Shown here piece by piece: positions 1 to 8,986 of a stretch of 38,971 nt of DNA; position 1 is the stretch's first letter; each line of letters starts with the position of its first letter. Position numbers and translations under genes: made by a program. Under the pieces are notes generated by a model that did not search any database, was not told the DNA's origin, and saw only the letters and a program-made list of their open reading frames with translations. The DNA is from Pseudomonadota bacterium (GTDB taxonomy: Bacteria; Pseudomonadota; Gammaproteobacteria; Burkholderiales; Burkholderiaceae_C): contig JAKAXL010000024.1 of the NCBI GenBank assembly GCA_021816585.1, positions 1 to 38,971 on the forward strand. The letters are read 5' to 3'.

Positions 1-80
1 CGTCGACAGACAATATCGGCTTGCACCTCAAGCGCATCTACGCGGATGCCGAGTTGTCACGTTTGCGTCACGTTTCGGCC
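1..80. other. left edge, no assignable gene
   Basis: The first 80 bases lie beyond the tRNA-Asn terminator. The forward reading frame that starts at base 3 is open, but it runs on through the antisense of the tRNA up to base 215, so it is not a credible gene end. The stretch could be the tail of something outside the window. I assign nothing here. Confidence 0.4.
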
Positions 81-114
81 AAAGAAAACGGCCCCTGCAT
101 CGCTGCAAGGGCCG
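81..114 (-). terminator. Rho-independent terminator after tRNA-Asn
   Basis: Read on the minus strand, a stem CGGCCC-TTGCA pairs with TGCAG-GGGCCG around a GCGA loop and is followed at once by TTTTCTTT. It lies 8 bases after the encoded CCA end of tRNA-Asn, where a tRNA terminator is expected. Confidence 0.8.
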
Positions 115-121
115 CTCGATC

Positions 122-197
122 TGGCTCCCCGACCTGGGCTCGAACCAGGGACCTGCGGATTAACAGTCCGTCGCTCTACCGACTGAGCTATCGGGGA
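122..197 (-). tRNA. tRNA-Asn (anticodon GTT)
   Basis: Read on the minus strand this is a 76-base tRNA. The acceptor stem TCCCCGA pairs with TCGGGGA; there is a D-loop with AGCTCAGTCGGTAGAGC, an anticodon loop CTGTTAATC (anticodon GTT, Asn), and a T-arm GGTTCGAGCC. The discriminator is G and CCA is encoded. It has its own promoter (209-238) and terminator (81-114). Asn tRNA with a GUU anticodon is a substrate for queuosine and for t6A-type modification. queC and tcdA, which act in those pathways, are further right in this window. Confidence 0.97.
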
Positions 198-208
198 TCA
201 AGCCGCAC

Positions 209-238
209 AGTATAAAACGGATCGCCGGACCCCGGCAA
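209..238 (-). promoter_or_regulatory. sigma70-type promoter of tRNA-Asn
   Basis: On the minus strand TTGCCG (238-233) and TATACT (214-209) are separated by 18 bases. The expected start of transcription, near 202, gives a leader of only about 5 bases before the mature tRNA 5' end at 197. The fit to the consensus is good for the -10 and moderate for the -35. Confidence 0.6.
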
Positions 239-272
239 GATGCGACCTTGCGCGCACGGCGCCTGCCGCGCC

Positions 273-899
273 TCAGTCCTGCGCCTCGGGCGACGCGAGC
301 ATGCGTTGCACGTAGCGCGCGATCAGGTCGACCTCCAGGTTCACGCGGCGGCCCTCGCGCAGTTCGTGCAGGTTGGTGTGCTGCAGCGTGTGCGGGATCA
401 GGTTGATGTGCACGCGCGCGCTGCCGTCGGGCATGTCGTCGACGCGGTTGACGGTCAGGCTGACGCCGTTGACCACCACCGAACCCTTGTACGCGAAAAA
501 GCGCGCGAGTTCCGCGGGCGCCGCCAGCACCAGGTGCCGCGACTCCCCGGCCGGCTCGAAGGACTGCACGCGGCCCACCGCGTCGACGTGCCCGGTCACC
601 AGGTGCCCGCCGAGCCGGGTCGACAGGGTCAGCGACTGCTCCAGGTTCAGCAGCGCGCCCGGCTGGTCGAGTCCGCTGGTGCGCAGCAGGCTCTCGGCGG
701 AGACGTCGAACACGAAATGCGCGGGCCCCAACTCGACCACGGTCATGCACGCTCCGCTGACGCAGATGCTGTCGCCCAGGCGCGCATCCCCCAGCCAGCC
801 GGGCGGCGTGGACACGCGCACGCGCAGCCCCGCGCCCTGTCCCGGCAGCGCTTGCGTGGACTCGACGCGCCCGAGCGCGGTGATGATTCCGGTGAACAT
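273..899 (-). CDS. ribE: riboflavin synthase alpha chain
   Basis: This 208-residue protein matches riboflavin synthase, which dismutates two 6,7-dimethyl-8-ribityllumazine molecules into riboflavin and a pyrimidine product in the cytoplasm. It opens with the hallmark MFTGII and shows the two similar lumazine-binding barrels: the first with SICVSGACMTV and the second with GSVVVNGVSLTV. GHLVTGHVDAVG lies between them. The start was set at the MFTGII methionine because the upstream open frame is low-quality sequence and a GGAGAG stands about 10 bases ahead. It is divergent from ybgC with 64 bases between starts. The first barrel has Ala-Cys-Met where many homologues have Val-Cys-Leu, which is probably neutral. 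Confidence 0.95.
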   Translation of the reverse strand: MFTGIITALGRVESTQALPGQGAGLRVRVSTPPGWLGDARLGDSICVSGACMTVVELGPAHFVFDVSAESLLRTSGLDQPGALLNLEQSLTLSTRLGGHLVTGHVDAVGRVQSFEPAGESRHLVLAAPAELARFFAYKGSVVVNGVSLTVNRVDDMPDGSARVHINLIPHTLQHTNLHELREGRRVNLEVDLIARYVQRMLASPEAQD

Positions 900-963
900 G
901 GCGGCAAGTCTCTCCAGATCGGCGCCGCGCGCTCCCGCGGGGGCCTTCATTACACTTCGGCGC

Positions 964-1404
964 ATGTTAGCGACGGCCCCTGATTCCCGCGATTCGTTCG
1001 CGTCCTTCGTGCTGCCCCTGCGTGTGTACTGGGAAGACACCGACGCCGGCGGCGTCGTCTATTACGCCAACTACCTGAAGTTCTGCGAGCGCGCGCGCAC
1101 CGAGTGGCTGCGCGGGCTGGGAATCGACCAGCAACACCTGGCCGATACGCAGGGCCTGGTGTTCGTGGTCAGCACCGCGCAGGTGCGCTACGTGTCGCCG
1201 GCACGGCTCGACGACGCGTTGCTGGTCGGCGTGGACATCGCCGAGCGCGGCGGCGCCAGCCTGGAGTTCGTGCAACAGGTGCGGCGCGACGACGCGGCGC
1301 TGAGCCTGCTCGCCGAGGCGCGCGTGGTGGTGGTCTGCGTGCAGGCGGGCAGTTTCCGGCCGCGTCGCCTGCCGGCGACGATCACGCGCGCGTTGACGGG
1401 CTGA
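964..1404 (+). CDS. ybgC: YbgC-type acyl-CoA thioesterase of the Tol-Pal cluster
   Basis: This 146-residue hotdog-fold thioesterase begins the tol-pal gene group. The family motif is clear near residue 25: YWEDTDAGGVVYYANYLKF, which holds the catalytic Asp (DTDAGGVVYYANY), followed by F-ERARTEWLR. YbgC proteins hydrolyse short- or long-chain acyl-CoA or acyl-ACP thioesters and associate with phospholipid-synthesis enzymes at the inner membrane. Their exact link to Tol-Pal is not settled. The ATG at 964 gives the usual family length. The gene precedes tolQ by 132 bases, in the usual ybgC-tolQ order. Confidence 0.93.
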   Translation: MLATAPDSRDSFASFVLPLRVYWEDTDAGGVVYYANYLKFCERARTEWLRGLGIDQQHLADTQGLVFVVSTAQVRYVSPARLDDALLVGVDIAERGGASLEFVQQVRRDDAALSLLAEARVVVVCVQAGSFRPRRLPATITRALTG

Positions 1405-1454
1405 AGCGACAGACACCGCGGGCCGCGGCAGGCAGGCGCGCAGGCCCGTGCGCG

Positions 1455-1478
1455 GCGCAGGCACAATAGCGCCTGCGC
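1455..1478 (+). promoter_or_regulatory. inverted repeat with -10-like loop before tolQ
   Basis: GCGCAGGC (1455-1462) and GCCTGCGC (1471-1478) are exact reverse complements around an 8-base spacer. The spacer forms a CACAAT with the last base of the left arm, a plausible -10 element. It could be an operator or a hairpin in the ybgC-tolQ gap. No convincing -35 is visible. Confidence 0.3.
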
Positions 1479-1536
1479 GATATGCGCCGCGGGTGCGCCA
1501 TGGCGCGCCGTGCCCCTCATCGATCGTGGATTGCGC

Positions 1537-2274
1537 ATGGACCAGAACTTTTCCATCGTGTCGCTCGTCCTGGGCGCCAGCAGCGTGGTGCAGGTGGTGC
1601 TCGCCCTGCTCATGGCGGTGTCCCTGGCCAGCTGGACGGTGATTTTCCGCAAGTACTTCTCGATCAAGCGCGCACGCGTGAAGACCGATGATTTCGAGCA
1701 GGAATTCTGGTCCGGCACCAGCCTGAACGATCTCTACCAGGCGGCCGTCGGCGCGGCGCGTCACGGCAGCCCGCTGCAACGCATCTTCGCGTCGGGCATG
1801 CGCGAGTTCCTCAAGCTGCGCGAACGCCGGCTCGACGCCAGCACGCTGGTCGACGGTGCGCGCCGCGCCATGCGCGCGGCGCAACAGCGGGAGATGGACG
1901 TCATCGAGTCCAACCTGTCGTTCCTCGCATCGGTGGCCTCGGTGTCGCCCTACGTCGGCCTGTTCGGAACCGTCTGGGGGATCATGCATGCCTTCGTCGG
2001 CCTGTCCAACCTGCAGCAGGTGACCCTGGCCACCGTCGCGCCGGGGATCGCCGAGGCGCTGGTGGCCACCGCGATCGGCCTGTTCGCGGCGATTCCCGCG
2101 GTGATCGCCTACAACTTCTTCGCGCGCGACATCGACCGCCTGTCCATCCGCTTCGAGTCGTTCATGGAGGAGTTCTCCAACATCCTGCAGCGCCAGGTCG
2201 TTCCCCACGCCGGCAGCGGCAGCGGGCTGGCGGCGGGCGCCTCGCGTTTCCCGGCCGACGCCGGAGGCCACTGA
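1537..2274 (+). CDS. tolQ: TolQ, proton-channel subunit of the Tol-Pal motor
   Basis: TolQ forms a pentamer in the inner membrane around a TolR dimer and uses the proton gradient to drive TolA during outer-membrane constriction. The 245-residue protein has the ExbB/MotA-family layout. TM1 lies near residues 8-32 (SIVSLVLGASSVVQVVLALL). A cytoplasmic domain follows. TM2 (SFLASVASVSPYVGLFGTVWGIMHAF) carries the family's GLFGTVWGI signature, and TM3 follows (ATVAPGIAEALVATAIGLFAAIPAV, written here across the helix). The ATG at 1537 was chosen. A GTG at 1510 would add nine residues. tolR begins 1 base after its stop, which suggests coupled translation. Confidence 0.96.
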   Translation: MDQNFSIVSLVLGASSVVQVVLALLMAVSLASWTVIFRKYFSIKRARVKTDDFEQEFWSGTSLNDLYQAAVGAARHGSPLQRIFASGMREFLKLRERRLDASTLVDGARRAMRAAQQREMDVIESNLSFLASVASVSPYVGLFGTVWGIMHAFVGLSNLQQVTLATVAPGIAEALVATAIGLFAAIPAVIAYNFFARDIDRLSIRFESFMEEFSNILQRQVVPHAGSGSGLAAGASRFPADAGGH

Positions 2275-2275
2275 G

Positions 2276-2749
<474 letters not shown>

Positions 2750-2822
2750 TGCAGGCGCGGTCAACCGCCGCCGCGCCGCCCACGTTGTACAGCCTGGATT
2801 GTCCTCACCCGATGGCCTGCCG

Positions 2823-3827
2823 ATGAACCAACCCGCCGCCGACGCCCTGCGCCCGCCCACCGAGGGCGGCAGCGGGCGCGCGCTGCTGCTGGCGCTGCTG
2901 ATGCACCTGCTGCTGCTGGTGCTGATCGCCTTCGGAGTGCACTGGCGCAGCCACACGCCGCAGGCCGTGGAAGCCGAACTGTGGGCCCCCACCGCGCGCC
3001 TGTCGGCTCCGCCGCCCCCGCCGCCGCAGCCGGTGGCCCAGCCGCGCCCGGCACCCAAGCCGGTGCCCAAGGTGGCGCCGCCGCCCCCGCCGCCTGCGCC
3101 GCAGGCGCAGACCCGACCGCAACCCGACCAGGCCGAGATCGCGCTGCGCGAGAAGCGCAAGCTCGAACAGCAGCAGCGCGCCAGGCGCGCCGAGGAACTG
3201 GCGCAGCAGCAGGCGCAGAAGCGCGCCGAGCAGCAACACGAGAAGCAGCTCGAGCAGCAGCGCCTGGCGGCGCAGAAGGCGGCCGAGCAGAAGGCGGCTG
3301 AACAGAAGGCGGCCGCCGAGAAGGCCGCCGCGGAAAAAGCCGCTGCCGAGAAGGCCGCCGCGGAGAAGGCGGCTGCCGAGAAGGCGGCGAAGGAGCGCGC
3401 CGCGCGCCTGGCCGCCGAGCGCCGCCGCGCCGCCGAACTCGCCCGGCTGCAGCAGCAAAGCCGCCAGGACTACCTGAAGAGCCTGATGACGCAGGCCGGC
3501 ACCGGCGCCTCGCCGGGCGGCACCGCGGCGGCCACCGCCGGCCCTTCGGGAGGCTACGCGGCGCGCCTGGCGACGCTGATCCGGCAGAACGTGATCTACC
3601 CGCAGATCGACCAGATCAACGGCAACCCGAAGGTCACGCTGTCGGTGACCCTGGATCCGAACTCCGGCCAGGTGCTGGGGGTGAGCGTCGAGCACTCCAG
3701 CGGCGTGCCGAGCTGGGACCAGGCGGTGGTGCGCGCGGTCAAGCGCCTGGGCACGCTGCCCAGCGACCACGGACGCTGGTGGACCCCGATGGAAGTCGTC
3801 GCCGGCCCGCGCGACCAGGCCGGCTGA
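2823..3827 (+). CDS. tolA: TolA, periplasm-spanning Tol-Pal protein
   Basis: TolA links the TolQR motor to TolB/Pal across the periplasm. The 334-residue product has one N-terminal transmembrane helix (about 22-40, rich in Leu). A proline-rich stretch follows (runs of six prolines). Then comes a long Lys/Glu/Ala/Gln helical region (about 100-220) with five AAEKA-type repeats. A TonB-like C-terminal domain ends the protein (SGGYAARLATLIRQNVIYP onward). The ATG at 2823 was preferred to a TTG at 2799. The gene ends 16 bases short of the convergent dnaE. tolB, which normally follows directly, is displaced to 12881. Confidence 0.95.
   Translation: MNQPAADALRPPTEGGSGRALLLALLMHLLLLVLIAFGVHWRSHTPQAVEAELWAPTARLSAPPPPPPQPVAQPRPAPKPVPKVAPPPPPPAPQAQTRPQPDQAEIALREKRKLEQQQRARRAEELAQQQAQKRAEQQHEKQLEQQRLAAQKAAEQKAAEQKAAAEKAAAEKAAAEKAAAEKAAAEKAAKERAARLAAERRRAAELARLQQQSRQDYLKSLMTQAGTGASPGGTAAATAGPSGGYAARLATLIRQNVIYPQIDQINGNPKVTLSVTLDPNSGQVLGVSVEHSSGVPSWDQAVVRAVKRLGTLPSDHGRWWTPMEVVAGPRDQAG
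3312..3386 (+). repeat. five 15-base repeats inside tolA
   Basis: Five tandem 15-base units (3312, 3327, 3342, 3357, 3372) each encode an Ala-Ala-Glu-Lys-Ala unit in the helical domain of TolA. The units differ mainly at synonymous positions. Such tracts commonly vary in copy number between strains; that variation is inferred, not seen. Confidence 0.85.
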
Positions 3828-3843
3828 GCACGGCGCCGCCGGC

Positions 3844-6800
3844 TCAGTGCCAGGCGGCGCCCTGCGGCTCGCCGCCTTCGTAGACCACCCGCACCTCGCC
3901 CTGCAGCGCGAGCTGGCCCAGCGCGGCCAGCGTGTCGTCGCCGGGGCGCAGGCGCAGGCGGTCGACGCGCAGCGTCGCACGCGCGCCGCCGCGCTCGAGC
4001 TCGAGTTCCAGCGGCAGCCCACCGCCCTCCTCGCCCGGCGCGTGGCTGCGCGCCAGCTCGATCAACGGCGAGGCGTCGCCGAGCCCGTTGACGCGCATGC
4101 GGATGCGCCGGCCGAGGCGCTCGCGCGCCTGCTCCAGGGTCCACACGGCGTCGACGTTGAAGCGGATGCCCCCGCTGAAGCGGTCGGCCATCGCGCGTCC
4201 CTGGAACACCAGCAGTTCGTCGTCGCGCAGCAGCGTGCGCACGGTGTCGAGCAGGCGCTCGTTGACCACCGTCTCCAGGGTTCCCGAGCGATCCTCCAGC
4301 GTGACGATGGCGACGCGCCCGCGCTGGCCCTGCACCACGCGCACGGCGGCGACGATGCCGGCCACCAGCACGCTCTCGCGCGACTCGGTGAGTTCGGCCA
4401 GCGGCCTCGGCGCGAAGCGCCGCACCTCGGCGGCATGGGCGTCGAACAGGTGCCCGCTGAGCACGAAGCCGATCGCCAGCTTCTCCTCCGACAGACGCTG
4501 GCGCAGGTCCCACGGCGGCTGCTGCGGCGGCTGCGGCGCGGCGGAGGCCGAGTCGGGCAGCATGTCGAACAGGCCGCCCTGGTCGGCATGCTCGGCGCAC
4601 TGCGCGGCGTGCTCCAGCGCCATGCCCACCGCGGCCATCAGGGTCGCGCGGTTGGGGTCCAGGTTGTCGAAGGCGCCGGCGCGCACCAGCGCCTCCAGCA
4701 CGCGGCGGTTGATGCGCGCACGGTCGACGCGCGCCGCGAAGTCCATCAGCGACGTGAACGGCCCCGTCGACTCGCGCGCCTCGACGATGGCCTCGATGGC
4801 GGCGCGCCCGGTGCCCTTGATGGCCCCCAGCGCATAGCGGATGGTGCGCGCATCGACGGCGTCGAAGCGCCACTGCCCCTCGTTGACGTCGGGCAGCAGG
4901 ATGTTCAGGCCCATCGCGCGCGCGTCGTCGACCAGCACCTTCAGCTTGTCGGTGTCGTCGAGCGCGATGCTCATGTTGGCGGCCATGAACTCCGCCGGAT
5001 AGTGCGCCTTCAGCCACGCCGTCTGCACCGCCAGCAGCGCGTACGCGGCGGCGTGCGACTTGTTGAAGCCGTAGCCGGCGAACTTCTCCATCAAGTCGAA
5101 GATCTCGTTGGCTTTTTCCGGGGGGATGCCGTTCTTCGCGGCGCCCTCGGCGAAGATGCCGCGGTGCTTGGCCATCTCCTCGGCCTTCTTCTTGCCCATG
5201 GCGCGGCGCAGCAGGTCGGCGCCGCCCAGCGAGTAGCCGCCGATGACCTGCGCCACCTGCATCACCTGCTCCTGGTAGACCATGATGCCGTAGGTCTCCT
5301 CGAGCACCGGGGCCATGCGCGGGTCCGGGTACTCGATGGCCTCGACGCCGGCCTTGCGCTGGCAGTAGCTGGGAATCAGGTCCATCGGCCCCGGGCGGTA
5401 CAGCGCCACCAGCGCGATGATGTCCTCGAAGCGGTCGGGGCGCGCCTCGCGCAGCATGCCCTGCATGCCGCGCGATTCCAGCTGGAACACCGCCACGGTG
5501 TCGCCGCGCGCCATCAGCTTGTAGGTGGCCGGGTCGTCGAGCGGGATGTCCTCCATGCGCAGGTTCGCGCGATCCGGATGGTTGCGCCGGATGTTGCGCA
5601 GCGCCAGGTCGAGGATGGTCAGCGTGGCCAGCCCGAGAAAGTCGAACTTGACCAGCCCGATCGCCTCCACGTCGTCCTTGTCGTACTGCGACACCGCGTC
5701 GGTGCTGCCGGGCTGCGCGTACAGCGGGCAGAAGTCGGTGAGCTTGCCCGGCGCGATCAGCACGCCGCCGGCGTGCATGCCGATGTTGCGCGGCAGGCCC
5801 TCGAGCTGGCGCGCCAGGTTCAGCAGATGGCGCACCTCCTCTTCCTGCTCCATGCGCTCGCGCAGCTGCGGCTCGACCTCGATGGCCTGGTCGATGGTCA
5901 CGTGCTGCCCCGGCTTGTTGGGGATCAGCTTGGCCAGCTGGTCGCAGAAGTTGTAGCCCAGCTCCTGCACGCGCCCGGCGTCGCGCAGCGCGGCGCGTGC
6001 CGCCAGCGTGCCGAAGGTGGCGATCTGCGAGACCGCGTCGACGCCGTACTTGTGCTTGACGTAGTCGATCACGCGGTCGCGGTTCTCCTGGCAGAAGTCG
6101 ATGTCGAAGTCCGGCATCGACACCCGCTCCGGGTTCAGGAAGCGCTCGAACAGCAGCTTGTAGGCCAGCGGGTCGAGGTCGGTGATGCGCAGGCTGTAGG
6201 CCACCAGCGAACCGGCGCCGGAACCGCGCCCCGGCCCCACCGGGCAGGCGTTGTCCTTGGCCCAGTTGATGAAGTCGGCGACGATCAGGAAGTAGCCCTC
6301 GAAGCCCATCTTGGCGATGGTCGCGAGCTCGAACTCCAGGCGCTCGACGTAGCGCGGGCGCTGCTGCTCGCGCATGCCCGAATCCGGGTAGAGCTGCTCC
6401 AGCCGGCGCTCCAGGCCCTCGTAGGACTGCCGGCGGAAGAACTCGGCCAGCGGGATCTGGTCCGGGGTCGGGAAATGCGGCAGTTGCGGCTTGCCCAGCA
6501 CCAGCGTGAGGTTGCAGCGCCTGGCGATCTCGACGGTGTTGTCCAGCGCGCTGGGCAGATCGGCGAACAGCTCGCGCATCTGCGCAGCCGTCTGGAAATA
6601 CTGCTGCTGGGTGAAACGGCGCACGCGCCGCGGGTTGCCCAGGGTCTCGCCCTCGGCGATGCACACCCGCGCCTCGTGCGCCTCGAATTCCTCGGGGCGC
6701 AGGAACTGCACCGGGTGCGTGGCCACCAGCGCGATGTCGAGCTGCGCGGCCAGGCGCGCCGTCGCCGCCACGTGGCGCGCGCAATCGGAATGCCCGCTGC

Positions 6801-7317
6801 GCTGCACCTCCAGGTAGTAGCGGTCGCCGAAGAGTTGCGCGTGCTGCTGCGCCAGCCGGCGCGCGCGCGCCTCGTCGCCGGCCAGCAGCGCCATGCCGAC
6901 GGCTCCCTGGCGGGCTCCGCACAGCGCGATCAGGCCCTCGTGCAATCCCTCGTCGGCCAGCCACGACCACTGCATCTCGGCCTGCCCGCCGCGCTGCCCG
7001 TGCAGCCACGCGCGGCTGAGCAGTTCGCACAGGTTCAGGTAGCCCTGGCCGTTCATCACCAGCAACAGCAGCGCGCCGGCCTGCGCCTGCGCGCCGGACT
7101 CGGCCGGCGCGATGCGCACGTCGCAGCCGAGGATCGGCTTGACCCCGGCGTCGCGCGCCGCCTGGTAGAAGCGCACCCCCGCGAACAGGTTGTTCAGGTC
7201 GGTGATCGCCAGCGCGCCCTGGGAGTCGGCGCGCGCGGCCTGCACCGCGTCGTCCACGCGCAGGTTGCCGTCGACGATGGAATACTCGGTGTGGATACGC
7301 AGGTGCACATAGGACAT
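3844..7317 (-). CDS. dnaE: DNA polymerase III alpha subunit
   Basis: DnaE is the replicative polymerase chain. The 1157-residue product has an N-terminal PHP domain (HLRIHTEYSIVDG at residues 5-17). The family C polymerase core carries PDFDIDF at 402-408, whose Asp403 and Asp405 match the catalytic aspartates of E. coli DnaE (401/403). The core also has PVGPGRGSGAGSLVAY and the fingers region with YRPGPMDLIP and GYGFNKSHAAAYA. A helix-hairpin-helix and an OB-fold-like C-terminal part follow. The start is the ATG that gives MSYVHLRIHTEYS; the longer frame upstream lacks family similarity. It is convergent with tolA. The last residues end in AWH. Confidence 0.97.
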   Translation of the reverse strand: MSYVHLRIHTEYSIVDGNLRVDDAVQAARADSQGALAITDLNNLFAGVRFYQAARDAGVKPILGCDVRIAPAESGAQAQAGALLLLVMNGQGYLNLCELLSRAWLHGQRGGQAEMQWSWLADEGLHEGLIALCGARQGAVGMALLAGDEARARRLAQQHAQLFGDRYYLEVQRSGHSDCARHVAATARLAAQLDIALVATHPVQFLRPEEFEAHEARVCIAEGETLGNPRRVRRFTQQQYFQTAAQMRELFADLPSALDNTVEIARRCNLTLVLGKPQLPHFPTPDQIPLAEFFRRQSYEGLERRLEQLYPDSGMREQQRPRYVERLEFELATIAKMGFEGYFLIVADFINWAKDNACPVGPGRGSGAGSLVAYSLRITDLDPLAYKLLFERFLNPERVSMPDFDIDFCQENRDRVIDYVKHKYGVDAVSQIATFGTLAARAALRDAGRVQELGYNFCDQLAKLIPNKPGQHVTIDQAIEVEPQLRERMEQEEEVRHLLNLARQLEGLPRNIGMHAGGVLIAPGKLTDFCPLYAQPGSTDAVSQYDKDDVEAIGLVKFDFLGLATLTILDLALRNIRRNHPDRANLRMEDIPLDDPATYKLMARGDTVAVFQLESRGMQGMLREARPDRFEDIIALVALYRPGPMDLIPSYCQRKAGVEAIEYPDPRMAPVLEETYGIMVYQEQVMQVAQVIGGYSLGGADLLRRAMGKKKAEEMAKHRGIFAEGAAKNGIPPEKANEIFDLMEKFAGYGFNKSHAAAYALLAVQTAWLKAHYPAEFMAANMSIALDDTDKLKVLVDDARAMGLNILLPDVNEGQWRFDAVDARTIRYALGAIKGTGRAAIEAIVEARESTGPFTSLMDFAARVDRARINRRVLEALVRAGAFDNLDPNRATLMAAVGMALEHAAQCAEHADQGGLFDMLPDSASAAPQPPQQPPWDLRQRLSEEKLAIGFVLSGHLFDAHAAEVRRFAPRPLAELTESRESVLVAGIVAAVRVVQGQRGRVAIVTLEDRSGTLETVVNERLLDTVRTLLRDDELLVFQGRAMADRFSGGIRFNVDAVWTLEQARERLGRRIRMRVNGLGDASPLIELARSHAPGEEGGGLPLELELERGGARATLRVDRLRLRPGDDTLAALGQLALQGEVRVVYEGGEPQGAAWH

Positions 7318-7459
7318 TGCGGCATTGTAGGAAGCGCGCGCCGGCGCGGCGAGCCCGTACCCGTCCGCCGGGTGCCGCCGACGGAGCACGCACGGCACAC
7401 GATCCCCCACTCCTGCCGGGGACGCACGGGCCAGCATCGCCCGCCGCCCATGCGCTTCC

Positions 7460-7465
7460 TATAAT
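7460..7465 (+). promoter_or_regulatory. candidate -10 box, TATAAT
   Basis: A perfect TATAAT sits in an otherwise very GC-rich gap, 257 bases before the likely antiporter start. No good -35 hexamer lies 16-18 bases upstream, so this is a candidate only. Confidence 0.35.
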
Positions 7466-7497
7466 CGCGGCTTGTGCCTGCGGTTTACCGCGGGGCT

Positions 7498-7557
7498 GCC
7501 GCCCGTTTGTTGCCGCCCCGCTTGTTGCCGCCCCGTTTGTTGCCGCCTCCGTTTGTT
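7498..7557 (+). repeat. imperfect 15-base tandem repeat, four copies
   Basis: Four consecutive units start at 7498, 7512, 7527 and 7542 and are 14, 15, 15 and 16 bases long. All follow the pattern GCCGCC(C)CGTTTGTT, with one C for T in the second unit and a CTCC in the fourth. The tract lies in the leader of the antiporter gene. Its lengths are not all multiples of three, which argues against a coding role. Confidence 0.8.
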
Positions 7558-7722
7558 GCTGCGCATGCGTGCGGGCTGCTGCCTGCCATGCGCAAGCCAG
7601 TTGCCCATGCATGTGCCGTGCACGTGCCGGCCAGCCCGGCGCCGCGGCCGGCACCGAGCCCGGCGCGCGCCCGCCGCGGCTGGCACCGAACCACGAAGTC
7701 CCGACCGACGAAGCCCCGAACG

Positions 7723-8937
7723 ATGCCGAACCTCTCCGCACTGCCCCACCTGTCCATGCACGCCGACGGCGTGCTGTGGGTCGGGCTCGCGCTGGTGCTG
7801 GCCACGCTGATGGGCGAGTCGGTGCTGCGCCTGCTGCGCTGGCCGCGACTGATCGGTTTCATGGCCGCCGGGCTGCTGATCGCCGCCGGCGGCGGCGGCC
7901 TGGAGGCGCTGGCGCTGCAGCCCGGCGCGCGCGCCGTGGTCGACGCCGCGCTGGCGATGCTGCTGTTCGAACTCGGGCATCGGGTCAACCTGCGCTGGCT
8001 GCGCGCCAACCCGTGGCTGGTGTTCACCAGCCTCGGCGAGTGGGGCCTGAGCCTGCTTGCCGGCTGGGCCGCGCTCAGCGGCTTCGGGCTGGGCGGCATG
8101 CCGGGGCTGGCCGTGTCGGCCGCGCTGGCCTGCGCGTCGCCCGCGGTGGCGCTGCGCCTGAGCGGCGAGTTCAACGCACGCGGCCAGGTCACCGAGCGCA
8201 TGCTGCTGCTGACCGCCCTCGGCACCACCTTGTCGATCCTCACCGTCGGGCTGCTCACCGGCTGGATCGGCGCGCAGACCTCGACGCACTGGTGGGATGC
8301 CGCGCTGCGCCAGGTGTATGCGATCGGCGGCGCCGTGCTGGCCGCGGGCCTGCTGGCATGGGCCGTCAACTGGGTGGAGCGGCATTTCGACTTCGCCGAC
8401 GAAGCGGCGGCGCTGCTGCTGGTCGGCCTGATCCTGCTGGTGCTGTCGCTGACCCGCGCGCTGCAGTGGTCCAGCCTGCTGACCCCGTTGCTGGCCGGCA
8501 TGCTGCTGCGCCTGTACAGCGAGCGCCCGCGGGTGTGGCCGCGGCATTTCGGCACCGCCGGCGGCGTGCTGGTGGTGCTGCTGTTCCTGATCCTCGGACT
8601 GAGCCTGAGCCCGCAGACCCTGGCGCAGGGGCTCTCGGCAGGCTTCGCACTGGCGCTGCTGCGCGTGCTGGCCAAGCTGGCGGCGCCGCTGGCGCTGGGG
8701 CGCCCCTCGGGACTGAGCGGGCGTCAGTCGCTGACGCTCGGGTTGAGCCTGAGCCCGGCCGCGGCGGTCAGTTTCGTGCTGCTGCTCGACCTCGGCGCAT
8801 CGCAGCTGGTGCTGCCGCCGCAACTGCTGGACGCCGGCTTCGCCGCGGTCGCGCTGCTGCTGCTCGGCGGCACGCTGGCAGCGCGCTGGGCGCTGGGGCG
8901 CGCCGGCGACATCAAGAGCCCGGTCAACGGGCGTTGA
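7723..8937 (+). CDS. Kef-type cation:proton antiporter (CPA2 family)
   Basis: This 404-residue, very hydrophobic protein has about 11-12 predicted membrane helices and fits the sodium/hydrogen exchanger (CPA2) fold. Features include an early [15 protein letters not shown], a core [18 protein letters not shown] like the 'LFxxG' segment of Kef proteins, and [15 protein letters not shown] in the next helix. It ends soon after the last helix with no TrkA-N/RCK domain, unlike KefB and KefC. Specificity (K+ or Na+) cannot be read from the sequence. The ATG at 7723 gives [11 protein letters not shown]; longer in-frame starts run into a repeat tract. The YbdK-type ligase gene begins 49 bases on, probably in the same operon. 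Confidence 0.8.
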   Translation: MPNLSALPHLSMHADGVLWVGLALVLATLMGESVLRLLRWPRLIGFMAAGLLIAAGGGGLEALALQPGARAVVDAALAMLLFELGHRVNLRWLRANPWLVFTSLGEWGLSLLAGWAALSGFGLGGMPGLAVSAALACASPAVALRLSGEFNARGQVTERMLLLTALGTTLSILTVGLLTGWIGAQTSTHWWDAALRQVYAIGGAVLAAGLLAWAVNWVERHFDFADEAAALLLVGLILLVLSLTRALQWSSLLTPLLAGMLLRLYSERPRVWPRHFGTAGGVLVVLLFLILGLSLSPQTLAQGLSAGFALALLRVLAKLAAPLALGRPSGLSGRQSLTLGLSLSPAAAVSFVLLLDLGASQLVLPPQLLDAGFAAVALLLLGGTLAARWALGRAGDIKSPVNGR

Positions 8938-8986
8938 CCCCATGCGCGCGGCGCCAGCCAGCGCACGCACGCCGGAGAACCTATCG

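Larger units (their letters stand above)
7318..7722. other. 405-base non-coding gap between dnaE and the antiporter gene
   Basis: This gap separates divergent genes. It holds a perfect TATAAT (7460-7465) and a four-copy imperfect tandem repeat (7498-7557). A forward frame from 7474 is open into the antiporter gene but encodes low-complexity Leu-Pro-Arg sequence through the repeat, so I do not count it as protein. Just ahead of dnaE, on the minus strand, TACAAT occurs 7-12 bases before its ATG. Confidence 0.5.

Noticed and set aside
21..215. Small forward frame at the left edge
   Set aside because: It reads through the antisense of tRNA-Asn, a common artefact.
3824..3847. Hairpin CTGAGC/GCTCAG spanning the tolA and dnaE stop codons
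   Set aside because: Only six base pairs with a 12-base loop and no T-tract; likely chance from the two adjacent stop contexts.
3847..7464. Forward open frame of about 1200 codons antisense to dnaE
   Set aside because: It mirrors dnaE codons in a very GC-rich genome, is rich in His/Gln/Arg/Val with no family motif, and the minus strand encodes a complete dnaE.
7474..7722. Leu/Pro-rich N-terminal extension of the antiporter
   Set aside because: It is translated from an imperfect tandem repeat whose unit lengths are not all multiples of three and is unlike the family.
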